A DNA stretch of 64,000 nucleotides from Bacillota bacterium (GCA_018725565.1 QLUR01000002.1:89662-153661), one strand, 5' to 3'. Shown: positions 1 to 9,792, counted from the stretch's first letter. A program made the numbers and translations. The notes: generated by a model from the letters alone, not told the origin.

Positions 1-855
1 GCGCACATAACGCAGGTTAACATCAGCTTCATCTTCCAGGGCATCGAAATCTGTAAAATTAGAGATATACGGCAATGCTACCACGGCAATTTCTATTTCG
101 CCGCCGGAGCCCTCACGGGCTCTTCGTTTTTCCAGAGCCACCGAATCTTCGTCCTGAATCCGGAAACCCTGGAACCAGGGAACCACTCCCAAAACCGGCT
201 TGCCGGTCCTGGCTTCCAGGAAATCCAGCGCCGGTTTCAACAGTTCAATATCTCCGCGAAACTTATTGATGATAATCCCGGCCACCAGTTCCCTCTCATC
301 GGGGTCCAGCAACTCCAGGGTGCCAACCACCGACGCCAAAGCGCCCCCCCTGTCGATGTCCGCCACCAGCAGCACCGGCGAACAGGCCATCTTAGCCACT
401 CTCATGTTAACCACGTCCCTGGGTTTCAGGTTGATCTCCACAGGGCTGCCGGCCCCTTCAATCACGATCACGTCAAAGTCCCGGTGAAAATTTTCCAGGC
501 ACTCTTCAATAAGTTTCAGCGCCCTTAAGTTGTACTCCAAGTGATATTCCCTGGCGGATTTGCTGCCTATGGCTTTGCCCATGACTACCACCTGGGAGCA
601 GGCATTGCCTGAAGGCTTTAACAGAATCGGGTTCATTTCCACCATGGGTTCGATTCCCGCTGCTTCAGCCTGCACTGCCTGGGCCCGCCCCATCTCCCCC
701 CCGTCTTTGGTGACGAAAGAATTCAGAGCCATATTCTGAGACTTAAACGGAACTACCCGGAAACCGTCCTGGAAAAAGATTCTGCACAGCGCCGTGGCCA
801 GTACGCTTTTGCCCACGCTGGACCCGGTGCCCTGCAGCATAATAGGTTTAGCCAT
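1..855 (-). CDS. cobQ: Cobyric acid synthase (5' part, runs off the window)
   Basis: Glutamine-dependent amidase of the cobamide (vitamin B12) pathway that amidates the b, d, e and g side chains of adenosylcobyrinic a,c-diamide. The first 285 codons are visible. The protein begins with a P-loop-like dethiobiotin-synthetase fold (GTGSSVGKS near residue 10) and has the family motifs KSQNMALNS, EMNPILLKP and VIEGAGSP. The C-terminal glutaminase half lies outside the window. The ATG at 853-855 follows a GGGAGG site. It is transcribed away from rimO. Family assignment is firm; the length is unknown. Confidence 0.95.
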   Translation of the reverse strand, partial: MAKPIMLQGTGSSVGKSVLATALCRIFFQDGFRVVPFKSQNMALNSFVTKDGGEMGRAQAVQAEAAGIEPMVEMNPILLKPSGNACSQVVVMGKAIGSKSAREYHLEYNLRALKLIEECLENFHRDFDVIVIEGAGSPVEINLKPRDVVNMRVAKMACSPVLLVADIDRGGALASVVGTLELLDPDERELVAGIIINKFRGDIELLKPALDFLEARTGKPVLGVVPWFQGFRIQDEDSVALEKRRAREGSGGEIEIAVVALPYISNFTDFDALEDEADVNLRYVR

Positions 856-1134
856 AAATTAACCTCCCGCCTGGCGTCCGTTGTCCGGTTCCGGGATTAC
901 CGCCTGTGCCGCTCGCATAACCATCGCATACAATTCCCGAAGCATTTTAGGACGCTCGCCTGTCTTGGCGTATTATTTTTTCGTCCGACTGGCGGATTAT
1001 CCTTCCTGGTTTATGAAAATAACTCTGCCTTGCGGCCGGCCTGAATGACCACAAACCGGCCTGCCTCACCCGGCGTGAAACGAACTGCCTCTGCCGGTAA
1101 CAATCAGGGGTTGAAGTCTTCGCACGGTTACTCT
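856..1134. other. Divergent intergenic region between cobQ and rimO
   Basis: No convincing gene. On the minus strand a 28-codon frame (start near 942) ends at the cobQ ribosome site, but it matches nothing recognised and may be chance. No B12-box-like sequence was found by eye. The rimO promoter borders the region on the right. Confidence 0.5.
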
Positions 1135-1163
1135 TTGACAGGGACAAAAGCTTGAATTATACT
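1135..1163 (+). promoter_or_regulatory. Sigma-A promoter of rimO
   Basis: TTGACA at 1135-1140, a 17 bp spacer, then TATACT at 1158-1163. Transcription would begin near 1170. That places an upstream in-frame ATG at 1168 at or before the transcript end and supports the start of rimO at 1192. Confidence 0.85.
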
Positions 1164-1191
1164 GTTCATGGAAAACGGTGCGGAGGATGTT

Positions 1192-2517
1192 ATGTGGAAA
1201 TTATCTCTTATTTCACTGGGCTGCGCCAAGAACCTGGTGGACAGCGAAGTGATGCTGGCCGGCCTGCAAGACGCCGGATTTGCCCTGACGGCCGAGCCGG
1301 GGCAGGCCGAAGTAATTGTTGTCAACACGTGCGGGTTTATTAACGACGCCAAGGAAGAATCGATTGCAGCCATTCTGTCTGCGGCGCGTTTTAAGGAACA
1401 GGGCTGCCGCGTCCTGGTAGCGGCGGGATGTCTTGCCCAGCGTTACGGCGGTCAATTGCTCGCGGAAATTCCGGAACTGGACGCTGTAGTGGGCGTCAAT
1501 GACCTGCACGGGATAGAGGAAGCAGTCAGGCGCGCTTTTGGCGGCGAAAAGGCAGTGCTTACGGAGGGCGAGTATCAGGCTCCGGAAGGGGCGGCCCGCC
1601 TGCTGGCTACGCCAAGTCATACCGCCTATCTGAAAATTGCCGAGGGCTGCGACAACCGCTGCACTTACTGCGCTATACCGTCTATCCGCGGTCCGTACCG
1701 CAGCCGGGAGCGCCGGGTGGTGCTGGCCGAAGCGGAAAAACTGGTCGCCTCCGGTGTCAAAGAGCTTAACCTGGTTGCTCAGGACATCACGCTGTACGGT
1801 CAGGATAAAACGGGCAGGCTGGAAATAGGCGAACTGCTGAAGGAACTGTCCTTGCTGCCGGGTCTGGTGTGGATCAGGCTGCTTTACGCCTACCCGGAAA
1901 GGCTCGATGACAGGTTGATTGAGGCGGTGGCGGAGAATAGGAAGGTTTGCCGGTATCTTGACTTGCCGCTGCAGCACGGCTCGGACAGCATCCTGCAGCG
2001 CATGGGCCGGAAGCTGACCGGGGACCGGATGCTGCAATTACTGGAAAGATTACGCCGGGAAATTCCCGGCGTTACGCTGCGCTCTTCGTTTATCGTCGGC
2101 TTTCCGGGGGAAAAAGAGCAAGACTTCCGGCGCTTACTGGAATTTCTGGCGGCGGCGCGCCTGGAGCGGGCAGGATTTTTTGCGTATTCACGGGAGGAAG
2201 GGACACCGGCGGCTTCCTTCTCCGGCCAGCTGAGCGAGAAATGCAAGCAGGAACGGCTGGCCCGGGCCGTGGAGCTGCAAAGCCGAGTTATTTCTGAACA
2301 CAACCGCAGCCTGGTCGGCAGTAATCTGACGGTAATGCTCGACGGCCGTTCGGGGCAGGAGGCAACGGTTACCTTAGCCCGTTCGGAAGGACAGGCCCCC
2401 GAAGTTGACGGATATGTACGGCTGCGAGGTTCTTGCGGCCCGTTCGGGTCCTTTATCACTGCCAGGATAACCGGGTTTGAGGGAATTGATTTATTGGCTG
2501 AAACTGTCGCCGTCTGA
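1192..2517 (+). CDS. rimO: Ribosomal protein S12 methylthiotransferase RimO
   Basis: Radical-SAM enzyme that adds a methylthio group to the conserved aspartate of ribosomal protein S12. The 441 residues show an N-terminal MTTase domain with cluster cysteines near 11, 47 and 80 (LGCAKN, NTCGF, AAGC). The radical-SAM core carries CDNRCTYC near 153-160, and a C-terminal TRAM-like region follows. The ATG at 1192 has GGAGG at 1182; an upstream in-frame ATG at 1168 lacks a ribosome site. It appears to be a single-gene unit with its own promoter, because the next gene also has one. S12 specificity is inferred from the CAKN signature and length. Confidence 0.95.
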   Translation: MWKLSLISLGCAKNLVDSEVMLAGLQDAGFALTAEPGQAEVIVVNTCGFINDAKEESIAAILSAARFKEQGCRVLVAAGCLAQRYGGQLLAEIPELDAVVGVNDLHGIEEAVRRAFGGEKAVLTEGEYQAPEGAARLLATPSHTAYLKIAEGCDNRCTYCAIPSIRGPYRSRERRVVLAEAEKLVASGVKELNLVAQDITLYGQDKTGRLEIGELLKELSLLPGLVWIRLLYAYPERLDDRLIEAVAENRKVCRYLDLPLQHGSDSILQRMGRKLTGDRMLQLLERLRREIPGVTLRSSFIVGFPGEKEQDFRRLLEFLAAARLERAGFFAYSREEGTPAASFSGQLSEKCKQERLARAVELQSRVISEHNRSLVGSNLTVMLDGRSGQEATVTLARSEGQAPEVDGYVRLRGSCGPFGSFITARITGFEGIDLLAETVAV

Positions 2518-2556
2518 GCCGCCGGTTACGCATTGAGCGATTGGAGCTTTTTCCAG

Positions 2557-2585
2557 TTGGCTTTGCCCTGCTGCTGTGCTATAAT
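2557..2585 (+). promoter_or_regulatory. Sigma-A promoter of the FtsH-like pair
   Basis: TTGGCT at 2557-2562, a 17 bp spacer and a perfect TATAAT at 2580-2585, about 32 bp before the first gene of the pair. Confidence 0.7.
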
Positions 2586-2617
2586 TTTTTATGTAAACAG
2601 GCAGAAGGGCGATAACA

Positions 2618-3151
2618 ATGAAGAACTTTCGATGGCCAGTCGCGGTATTAGTATTTTTTCTGACTTTGGCTGTTTCTGCGGGAGTAATCATCTTCCGCGA
2701 GCGGCAGCTGCAAAAAGAGCCTTTACTTAACCGGCTGAGAGAATTCGAAGCGGTGGAAGCAGTTGAGTTGCGCCAGAGCGGTGGCGTGTACCTTGTTTCC
2801 ATGCAGTTGGCCTATGTTCCGGACCTGGCAGCTGTGTACCGGAAAATCGACGGGGAAATAGCAGGAGTTCTGGGGCGGACGAACTACCGGCTGGAACTGC
2901 GGGACAGGCGTGATGAGCTGCTCGCCGAAGCTTATTTTGTTGTGCACCTGGCTTTGTATGAAGGGGAACGCCGGGGCAATTTTACCGAGATGTCAGAACG
3001 GATTGATTCTGTGATGGCGGGTTTCGGCCTGCCTGAACACCGCCTGACAGTGGATGCCGAGCGTATCTATTTTCAGGCCCGCAACGGCGCAAATTACCTG
3101 TACGCCGTTATCGCCAGGCGCGGCGGAACGGGAGAAGGAGAAGCGGTATGA
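2618..3151 (+). CDS. Membrane-anchored protein paired with the FtsH-like protease
   Basis: Not a family I recognise. The 177 residues start with one hydrophobic segment (about 5-27, rich in Val, Phe and Leu) followed by a charged soluble domain, so it probably sits in the membrane with most of its mass on one side. It overlaps the protease start by four bases (ATGA), which implies translational coupling and joint function. A plausible role is to supply the extra-membrane domain that the short protease lacks, but that is inference only. Confidence 0.75.
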   Translation: MKNFRWPVAVLVFFLTLAVSAGVIIFRERQLQKEPLLNRLREFEAVEAVELRQSGGVYLVSMQLAYVPDLAAVYRKIDGEIAGVLGRTNYRLELRDRRDELLAEAYFVVHLALYEGERRGNFTEMSERIDSVMAGFGLPEHRLTVDAERIYFQARNGANYLYAVIARRGGTGEGEAV

Positions 3152-4623
3152 TTCGTGAGGTTGCAGCCGGCAGCGCGCTTGCGCTGCTGGCGGTACTGGC
3201 CTGGCAGGGGGTAAACGTAATGCCGCTGCTTTTTATGGGCGGCCTGTTCCTGTTTCTTTATCATTTCGCCGGTACCAGGGGTACAAGCAAAAATTTTTCC
3301 CCGGTGCAGCCCGGCAAAAACAGCGTACTTATCTGTTTTGAACAGATAGGGGGTCAGCAGACTGCCAAAAAGGAGTTGCTGGAAGCCCTTGACTTTGTCC
3401 GTTTCCCTGAGCGGGTGGCTCGCATGGGCATCCGCCCGCTCAGAGGAATTTTGCTGGCAGGTCCCCCGGGAACGGGAAAAACGCTGCTGGCCAAAGCAGC
3501 CGCGGCATACACCGAGTCGGTATTCCTGGCAGCATCGGGGAGCGAGTTCATAGAGATTTACGCCGGCGTCGGAGCGCAGCGGGTGCGCCAGCTTTTTGAC
3601 AGGGCCCGCAGCCTGGCTTTGCGGGAAAAAAAGCAAAGTGCGGTTATTTTTATTGATGAGATTGAGATTCTTGGCGGCAAGCGCGGTTCTCATGCCTCTC
3701 ATCACGAGTATGACCAGACTCTGAACCAGCTGCTGGTGGAAATGGACGGCCTGCCGTCCGATGCCCGGGTCAGGACGCTGGTGATCGGTGCAACAAACCG
3801 TTCCGACTTGTTAGATGCCGCATTGCTCCGCCCGGGGCGTTTCGACCGGATTGTGCAGGTTGCTCTGCCTGACCTCGCGGACCGCATGGAGATTTTGACC
3901 CTGCACCTCAGCAACAAGCCGGTGGCGGAGGATGTTACCCTTGATAGCCTGGCCCGGGAGACATTCGGATTTTCCGGGGCCCACCTGGAAAGCCTGACAA
4001 ACGAAGCAGCCATCCTGGCCATGCGGGAAGGCTCTGACAAAGTCAGGCAGCATCATTTCACCGAGGCGATTGACAAGGTGATTATGGGTGAAAAACTGGA
4101 AAGGAAACCTGCGCGCGAGGATTTGTGGCGAGTTGCCGTCCACGAGGTGGGGCATGCCCTAGTCAGTGAAATGATTCGACCCGGCTCCGTGGCAGCGGTG
4201 ACAATCACCTCCCGGGGCGGGGTGCTGGGATATGTGCGCCAGACAGCAGAAAAGGATAGTTACCTGCATACACTGGATTACCTGGAAGCACAGATAGCTA
4301 TCCTGATGGGCGGGGCGGTCGCGGAGGAACTGCTCCTTGGCACCCGCTCAACAGGGGCGGCCGGTGATTTCGCCCAGGCGGTGGAGACAGCCAGAAAAAT
4401 TGTCGCCTCCGGGATGTCTTCCCTAAGCGTTGTTTCCCTGGAAAATCTGCCCGGAAGCATCTTGCACCGTGTCATCAGGCAAATAATCGCAGACCAGGAA
4501 AAACGGGTGCGCTCCATGCTGGCAGAGCGCGAAGCGCTGCTGCGGGAAGTTGCCGCCTGCTTGCTGGAAAAAGAAAAAGTTTCCGGTGATGCACTGCGCC
4601 GGTTCGAGTCAAAAAAACAATAA
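3148..4623 (+). CDS. Short FtsH-like AAA+ zinc metalloprotease
   Basis: Membrane-bound ATP-dependent protease of the FtsH family. The 491 residues carry two close hydrophobic segments (about 7-40) and then an AAA+ module. It has Walker A GPPGTGKT near 105, Walker B FIDEIEIL near 167 and a second region of homology with the Arg fingers (RPGRFDR) near 225. A peptidase domain follows with HEVGH near 332 and a third zinc ligand Asp in GAAGDFAQA near 406. All catalytic residues are present. It is shorter than canonical FtsH (about 600-650) because the extracytoplasmic domain is missing between the membrane segments. It overlaps the small membrane protein upstream. It is likely a paralogue of the housekeeping FtsH. 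Confidence 0.9.
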   Translation: MIREVAAGSALALLAVLAWQGVNVMPLLFMGGLFLFLYHFAGTRGTSKNFSPVQPGKNSVLICFEQIGGQQTAKKELLEALDFVRFPERVARMGIRPLRGILLAGPPGTGKTLLAKAAAAYTESVFLAASGSEFIEIYAGVGAQRVRQLFDRARSLALREKKQSAVIFIDEIEILGGKRGSHASHHEYDQTLNQLLVEMDGLPSDARVRTLVIGATNRSDLLDAALLRPGRFDRIVQVALPDLADRMEILTLHLSNKPVAEDVTLDSLARETFGFSGAHLESLTNEAAILAMREGSDKVRQHHFTEAIDKVIMGEKLERKPAREDLWRVAVHEVGHALVSEMIRPGSVAAVTITSRGGVLGYVRQTAEKDSYLHTLDYLEAQIAILMGGAVAEELLLGTRSTGAAGDFAQAVETARKIVASGMSSLSVVSLENLPGSILHRVIRQIIADQEKRVRSMLAEREALLREVAACLLEKEKVSGDALRRFESKKQ

Positions 4624-4778
4624 AGGAATCCGGAAGCAAATTCCAGAATAACATTAAAAGCAAAAATTCGATTCATGATATTTAAAGGTACAACATCGAA
4701 GGTATGGCCCGGAGGGCCAATAAGGAGATTGGCGATTTGATATGTGCGACTAAAGAGGGGGTACAAGGGTTGTCGATA

Positions 4779-5696
4779 ATGGTGGAGGTACAGTCTCTAA
4801 GTAAGGGTTACGGCGCATTGCTGGCCGTGGATGATGTCAGCTTTGCGGTTAAACAGGGTGAAATATTTGGCTTTCTGGGACCCAACGGCGCCGGTAAGAC
4901 CACTTGCCTGGAGATGATGGAGGGCTTGCGCAAACCGGACAGCGGGAAGGTCTTAATCAAGAATATTCCGGTCTGGCCTGAACCGGGGAAAATAAAAAAG
5001 ATAATTGGTGTCCAGTTTCAGTCGTCTGCCTTTTATGAGGAACTGACGGTGCAGGAAATTCTGCAGCTGTTTGCCGCCATGCACGGAGGCAAACTGGCGT
5101 TGCCGGAGCTTGACGCCTTGCTGGAAATGGGGGGGCTGAGCGAAAAGCGCCGTGCCTATACCGGCACACTTTCCGGCGGGCAGAAACAACGGCTGGCGCT
5201 TATGACCGCCCTGGTCAACAAGCCGGAGGTGATTTTTCTTGACGAGCCCACTACGGGGCTTGACCCTCAGGCGCGGCGGCGGAGCTGGGATGTCATCAAA
5301 GAGCTGCAAACCAGCGGCAAAACAATAATTCTTACCAGCCACTACATGGAGGAAGCAGAGTATTTATGCGACCGGGTAGCCATTATTGATTACGGGAAAA
5401 TAGTAGCCCTCGACGAGCCGAAGAAGCTGATTGACAAGCTGGGAGAAAAGACGAAAATATCTTTTACCAGCAGCCGCCCCCTCGACGGTGCGCTGGCTTT
5501 GCTTCCCGGTGCGGAAGTGGTGAAAGCGCGATCCGGCGAGGGGCAGGTACTTCTTGCCCAGGATCAGGGGCAGGCCATTGCCGCATTGTTGGAAGCGGCA
5601 CGAAAAGAAGGAGTAACGATCAAAAACCTGCAGGTCAGCGTACCGAATCTTGAGGATGTTTTCCTGGCGCTGACCGGAAAGGAGCTCAGGGACTGA
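4779..5696 (+). CDS. ABC-2 type transporter, ATP-binding protein
   Basis: Nucleotide-binding subunit of an exporter. The 305 residues contain Walker A GPNGAGKT near 34, signature LSGGQKQR near 130, Walker B VIFLDEP near 150 and an H-loop in TSHYMEEAE, followed by a C-terminal regulatory extension (DUF4162-like). The start is ambiguous: ATG 4779, or TTG 4770 which has a better spaced GAGGGGG. Its stop overlaps the permease start by one base (TGATG), so the two form a two-gene exporter. The substrate cannot be told; drug, lipid or antibiotic export is typical of this class. Confidence 0.9.
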   Translation: MVEVQSLSKGYGALLAVDDVSFAVKQGEIFGFLGPNGAGKTTCLEMMEGLRKPDSGKVLIKNIPVWPEPGKIKKIIGVQFQSSAFYEELTVQEILQLFAAMHGGKLALPELDALLEMGGLSEKRRAYTGTLSGGQKQRLALMTALVNKPEVIFLDEPTTGLDPQARRRSWDVIKELQTSGKTIILTSHYMEEAEYLCDRVAIIDYGKIVALDEPKKLIDKLGEKTKISFTSSRPLDGALALLPGAEVVKARSGEGQVLLAQDQGQAIAALLEAARKEGVTIKNLQVSVPNLEDVFLALTGKELRD

Positions 5697-6802
5697 TGGC
5701 TTTCATAGCTCTTATATTGGCCAACACACGCATGCAGCTGCGCAACCGCAGTTCACTTTTCTGGCATTTTGCCTTCCCGCTGCTTTTTATGGTCCTGTTC
5801 GGCCTGATTTTCGGCCGCGGGCAGGGAACACTGAACATCGGCCTTGTTTCGACCGGTTCGGCATGGGAGGAACATTTCCGGAGCGCCCTGTCCCAGGTTG
5901 AGGGGGTAAATTTTACTGCAGGGGAACAAAACCTCTTGCTGGAGGAGCTAAAAGACGGAAATCTACACGTTGTTGCTGCTTTTGGCCCCTCTGCCGCCGG
6001 ACAAATGGTGGAGGTGGAGTTGTTTTATGACCCCGGAGAAATGCTAGCCGGCAGCACTGCTTTGGCAATGGTTAAAGGAACCCTGGACGGGATTGCCAGA
6101 GTGGTACAGCAGGTCCCCCCTCTGTTTAGCATTAAGGAAACCGGGCTGGCCGCGGAGGGCTTGACTTTTATGAGTTTCTTATTGCCGGGGGTAATCGGCA
6201 TGTCGGTCATGTTCTCTGCTTTGTTTGGCACGGCTTACCCTTTGGTAATGGAGCGGGAAAAAGGTATCCTGAGGCAGATAAAATTAACCTCTGTTAAGAC
6301 GGCAGTATTCTTAAGCGCCAAGGCGGTCGGGATGACTATTATCGCCTTTCTGCAGGCGGGGATTATTATTACCATAGGGGTGCTGCTGTTTGATGTCAGG
6401 ATTAAAGGCAGTCTGGCTGCGGCGGCACTGGTTGTTCTGCTGGGTGCGCTGATGATGGTGGCGCTTGGGCTTGTAGTGTCGGGAACCGCAAGGAGAGTGG
6501 AGTCGGTCGATTCCATTGCCAATGTTATTGCCATGCCAATGATGTTTTTGGCCGGCACTTTCTTTCCCATTGAAACGGCGCCCGGCTGGCTGCAATCAGC
6601 AGCGGCCGTTTTGCCTCTAACATACTTTAACAATGCGCTGCGGGAAGTGCTGGTCAGGGGAGAAATGCTGAGCGGCGTTCTGTCGCCTCTTGGCGCAATG
6701 GCCTTATGGACGCTCGTCTTCGTTGCCTTGGCCGCTCACCTTTTCCGGTGGGAAGCGGCCAAAAACCAGAACGGCAGGCCAAGCCAAGCGGCCAAAAAAT
6801 AG
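5696..6802 (+). CDS. ABC-2 type transporter, permease
   Basis: Membrane subunit of the exporter encoded just upstream. The 368 residues show an N-terminal membrane segment (about 17-37), a large extracytoplasmic loop (about 40-155) and then five or six membrane segments, the ABC2_membrane_3 layout. The LPGVIGMSVMFSALFG and PMMFLAGTFFPIE stretches are characteristic of the family. The stop codon (6800-6802) abuts the stop of the convergent DUF3786 gene with no gap, so any terminator must lie inside coding sequence. Confidence 0.9.
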   Translation: MAFIALILANTRMQLRNRSSLFWHFAFPLLFMVLFGLIFGRGQGTLNIGLVSTGSAWEEHFRSALSQVEGVNFTAGEQNLLLEELKDGNLHVVAAFGPSAAGQMVEVELFYDPGEMLAGSTALAMVKGTLDGIARVVQQVPPLFSIKETGLAAEGLTFMSFLLPGVIGMSVMFSALFGTAYPLVMEREKGILRQIKLTSVKTAVFLSAKAVGMTIIAFLQAGIIITIGVLLFDVRIKGSLAAAALVVLLGALMMVALGLVVSGTARRVESVDSIANVIAMPMMFLAGTFFPIETAPGWLQSAAAVLPLTYFNNALREVLVRGEMLSGVLSPLGAMALWTLVFVALAAHLFRWEAAKNQNGRPSQAAKK

Positions 6803-7465
6803 TCAGACAGTAAGGGAACGCATACGGTGAATTTTAACCAGCAGTTCAGTGACATTTTGGGCGGCGGCCAGGTCCTCGGTGTGCAGGTAGTGGTTGGCTG
6901 TCGAATCAAAAAGAATATTGGCGCCGGCAGGAAGTTCCTCGTCGCCGGCCCAGATACGGTACAGGAGCGGGACGCGGGGAAACAGATAAAGCAATGTTCC
7001 GCTTACTCCTTTTTTGTGATAGGGTAACCCGCCAAAAGGTGCGGCAGCTCTAGGCAGCATCTCCGGGCAGTTGCCGAACACTTGCGCCAGCGGTTGTACA
7101 GCTCTCTTCAGAAAGGCCCGCTCGTAGCTGCCGCCGCCGGCCAGCTGGCGGTAGGGGATGAAAGTATGGGAAAGCGGGGTTCCGTCAGCCCGCGAGAGGT
7201 AGTGGAGCATAATCAGCTGAAAAACAAAATGGGGCTCCAGGTCATTGCCAGAGTATTTTATCTGCCCCTTGGGATAAGAGACGGTAAATGAGTGATTCAG
7301 CATGGTTACGACGAAAGCGGACAGGTTGCTGTCGAAAAGACAACCGCTGCGGGTCGCTTTATCCTCCGGACTGCCGCAAGCCAGCTCCTGCCGCGCCATT
7401 TCCAGGACATGACTGTAATTTTTGGGGTCTGAGTAACTGTAAAGCGGAATTGCCGAAGTGGTCAT
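6803..7465 (-). CDS. DUF3786 domain protein
   Basis: Function unknown. The 220 residues match what I recall of the DUF3786 family found in anaerobes: a hydrophobic core LHYLSRADGTPL, then HTFIPYRQLAGGGSYERAF, and a C-terminal LPAGANILFDSTAN. The start at 7465 is chosen for its GGAG nine bases upstream; a longer in-frame extension to 7615 has no ribosome site. It is transcribed divergently from ruvC and convergently with the ABC permease. No membrane segments or cysteine motifs are visible. Confidence 0.75.
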   Translation of the reverse strand: MTTSAIPLYSYSDPKNYSHVLEMARQELACGSPEDKATRSGCLFDSNLSAFVVTMLNHSFTVSYPKGQIKYSGNDLEPHFVFQLIMLHYLSRADGTPLSHTFIPYRQLAGGGSYERAFLKRAVQPLAQVFGNCPEMLPRAAAPFGGLPYHKKGVSGTLLYLFPRVPLLYRIWAGDEELPAGANILFDSTANHYLHTEDLAAAQNVTELLVKIHRMRSLTV

Positions 7466-7629
7466 GCTTTCAACTCCAGGTATTCTTTTGGGGAAAGGTT
7501 TCGCTGCAACGCTTTCTTTCCCTTCTCTCCCAGGGCAAAATAATGGTAAACTTATGGTGAGACAAGCAGGAGAACTGGTTCCGAAAGGCGAATATATGTT
7601 TGGTATGAAGGTCATGGAGGGAGAAAGGG

Positions 7630-8136
7630 ATGCGGATTATCGGGGTTGACCCAGGATTGGCCACCACCGGCTATGGTGTGGTGGAAACTGATTTTTACCG
7701 CAGTACACTGGTCGATTTCGGCTGCATCCGCACCTCTCCTGAGGAAACGTGTCAGGAGCGCTTCGCACGCATTTACCGGGAGCTTGGTGCGGTGCTGCTC
7801 CAGTCTCGCGCTGAGGCAATGGCGGTGGAGAAGCTTTTTTTCTGCAAGAACAGCAGCAACGCCATGCAGGTAGGGGAGGCGCGAGGTGTAGTAATCCTTG
7901 CCGGTCATCATGCCGGCTTGCCGGTAGTTGAATATACTCCCCTGCAGGTGAAGCAGGCGGTTACTGGTTTCGGCCGCGCCGAAAAAAGACAAATTCAGCA
8001 GATGGTTGCCTGTCTGCTGTCGCTGGAGCAGCTCCCGCGCCCTGATGACGCGGCCGACGCCTTGGCTCTGGCCCTCTGTCACGCTCATACGGGATTGTCA
8101 AGAGCGGCTGTGTACCGGAAGGGCAAAGATGTTTAG
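7630..8136 (+). CDS. ruvC: Holliday junction endonuclease RuvC
   Basis: Cleaves Holliday junctions during homologous recombination. The 168 residues are the usual length. The catalytic acidic residues are visible: Asp7 in GVDPG, Glu in AVEKLFF near 67, and the two Asp in DDAADALALALCH near 140. The ATG at 7630 has GGAGGGAGAAAGGG just upstream. It opens the ruvC-ruvA-ruvB cluster and overlaps ruvA by eight bases. Confidence 0.97.
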   Translation: MRIIGVDPGLATTGYGVVETDFYRSTLVDFGCIRTSPEETCQERFARIYRELGAVLLQSRAEAMAVEKLFFCKNSSNAMQVGEARGVVILAGHHAGLPVVEYTPLQVKQAVTGFGRAEKRQIQQMVACLLSLEQLPRPDDAADALALALCHAHTGLSRAAVYRKGKDV

Positions 8137-8773
8137 CTATCTTTGCGGCAGCCTGGTGCAAAAAGGTAAAGATTATGTCGTTATTGACAACCAGGGAATC
8201 GGCTACCGTCTGGCTGTGCCGTCATCCGCGCTTCTGCAGCTCCCCGACAACGGGACGGTCAAACTGCATACATACCTGGCGGTGCGGGAAGACGGGATAG
8301 CGCTATACGGGTTTCCGACCGCCGCAGAGCAGGAGTTGTTCGAAATCTTGCTGTCTGTTTCCGGCATCGGACCCAGGGCTGCTTTGGCAGTATTGTCCGT
8401 TATGCCGCCGGAGGCTTTTTGCCTCGCGGTGCTGCAGGAGAATGTTCGCACTTTAACCGGGGTGCCGGGGATCGGCCCAAAGTCCGCCAAGCGCCTGATT
8501 CTGGAATTAAAGGACAAGGCAGCCATTGCTGATATCGGGGGCAGACCTCATCTGCCGGTTGGGCCTGTGCCGGGCGATACTTACGGCGACGTTCTGGCTG
8601 CACTTGTTGCCCTTGGCTGCAATGGCGCCGAGGCACAGGCCGCTGTGCGTGCGGCGGCAGGAAGCGGAGAAAATAATGTCAGCGCGCAGGAATTGCTGAA
8701 AAATGCCCTGAAACAACTGGGCCCGGCAGGAACAGGGACGTCTCCTGAGAAAGGAGAGAGAAGCCGCAGATGA
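8129..8773 (+). CDS. ruvA: Holliday junction branch migration protein RuvA
   Basis: Tetrameric protein that binds the four-way junction and loads RuvB. The 214 residues start MFSYLCGSL and show an N-terminal OB fold, two helix-hairpin-helix motifs ([13 protein letters not shown] and [13 protein letters not shown]) and a C-terminal RuvB-binding domain. The start at 8129 overlaps the ruvC end; a longer frame from 8006 runs inside ruvC and is not used. The stop overlaps ruvB by four bases (ATGA). Confidence 0.96.
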   Translation: MFSYLCGSLVQKGKDYVVIDNQGIGYRLAVPSSALLQLPDNGTVKLHTYLAVREDGIALYGFPTAAEQELFEILLSVSGIGPRAALAVLSVMPPEAFCLAVLQENVRTLTGVPGIGPKSAKRLILELKDKAAIADIGGRPHLPVGPVPGDTYGDVLAALVALGCNGAEAQAAVRAAAGSGENNVSAQELLKNALKQLGPAGTGTSPEKGERSRR

Positions 8774-9792
8774 AGGTTGAGGATAGAATTATATCAGCTC
8801 GGCGGCAGGGCGATGATTGGCAGGAAACAAGCCTGCGGCCGCGGTCATTGGCTGAATATATCGGACAGGAAAAGCTGAAGGAAAATATGCGCCTATTTAT
8901 CACCGCCGCCCGGGAGCGCGGCGACTCGCTGGACCATGTTCTGCTGTACGGCCCTCCGGGTCTGGGCAAAACGACTTTGGCCGGCATTGTGGCGACTGAA
9001 CTGGGAGTGGGCTTGCGGGTTACGTCAGGACCGGCCATAGAACGTCCGGGAGACCTGGCTGCCATCCTTACCAATCTGGCCCCCTACGATGTCTTGTTTA
9101 TAGATGAGATCCACCGGCTGCACCGTACTGTGGAGGAAGTTCTGTATCCGGCGCTGGAGGATTTTGCCCTGGACATTATTATCGGCAAAGGACCAAGTGC
9201 CCGTACCCTGCGTCTGGAGCTGCCCCCCTTTACCCTGATTGGCGCCACCACCAGAGCAGGGGCGCTGTCAAGCCCGCTGCGCGACCGCTTTGGCGTGGTA
9301 GCCCGCCTGGAGTTTTACCGGGAGGAAGAATTGCTGGAAATTGTGTTGCGGGCGGCTAAAATCCTGACAGTCGATATTGACGGTGACGGCGCCAGGGAAA
9401 TTGCCTGCTCGGCGAGAGGCACGCCCCGGGTGGCGAACCGCCTGTTAAAGCGGGTGCGTGATTTCGCTCAGGTCCGGGCCGGCAACCGGATAGACGGCGA
9501 GGTGGCCAGAGCTGCGCTGCAGATGCTGGAAATCGACGTGCTGGGCCTGGACCAGGTGGACCGTCAGTTGTTGCGGGTGCTTATTGAAAAATATGGAGGG
9601 GGTCCTGTTGGCGTGGAGACGCTGGCTGCCTGCATTGCCGAAGAGCCGGAAACGATCGAAGACATTCTTGAGCCTTATCTGATGCAACTGGGATTTCTGC
9701 AGCGCACGCCGCGCGGCAGGGTGGCGACTGCCCTCGCTTTCCGTCACCTGGGACTCAGTACTGCACATCCGGCACAGGAAACTCTCTGGTGA
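8770..9792 (+). CDS. ruvB: Holliday junction branch migration ATPase RuvB
   Basis: AAA+ motor that drives branch migration with RuvA. The 340 residues include Walker [11 protein letters not shown] near 60, Walker B FIDEIHRL near 110, sensor 1 GATTRAG, Arg finger region [13 protein letters not shown], and a C-terminal winged helix ending [15 protein letters not shown]. It starts within the end of ruvA. queH follows after 10 bases, so the transcript probably continues. Confidence 0.97.
   Translation: MKVEDRIISARRQGDDWQETSLRPRSLAEYIGQEKLKENMRLFITAARERGDSLDHVLLYGPPGLGKTTLAGIVATELGVGLRVTSGPAIERPGDLAAILTNLAPYDVLFIDEIHRLHRTVEEVLYPALEDFALDIIIGKGPSARTLRLELPPFTLIGATTRAGALSSPLRDRFGVVARLEFYREEELLEIVLRAAKILTVDIDGDGAREIACSARGTPRVANRLLKRVRDFAQVRAGNRIDGEVARAALQMLEIDVLGLDQVDRQLLRVLIEKYGGGPVGVETLAACIAEEPETIEDILEPYLMQLGFLQRTPRGRVATALAFRHLGLSTAHPAQETLW

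Noticed and set aside
856..942. 28-codon minus-strand frame ending at the cobQ ribosome site
   Set aside because: No recognised motif and no clear ribosome site; could be chance, so only mentioned under the intergenic entry.
1213..2037. 274-codon minus-strand frame inside rimO
   Set aside because: Shadow of a GC-rich gene; RimO motifs on the plus strand are decisive.
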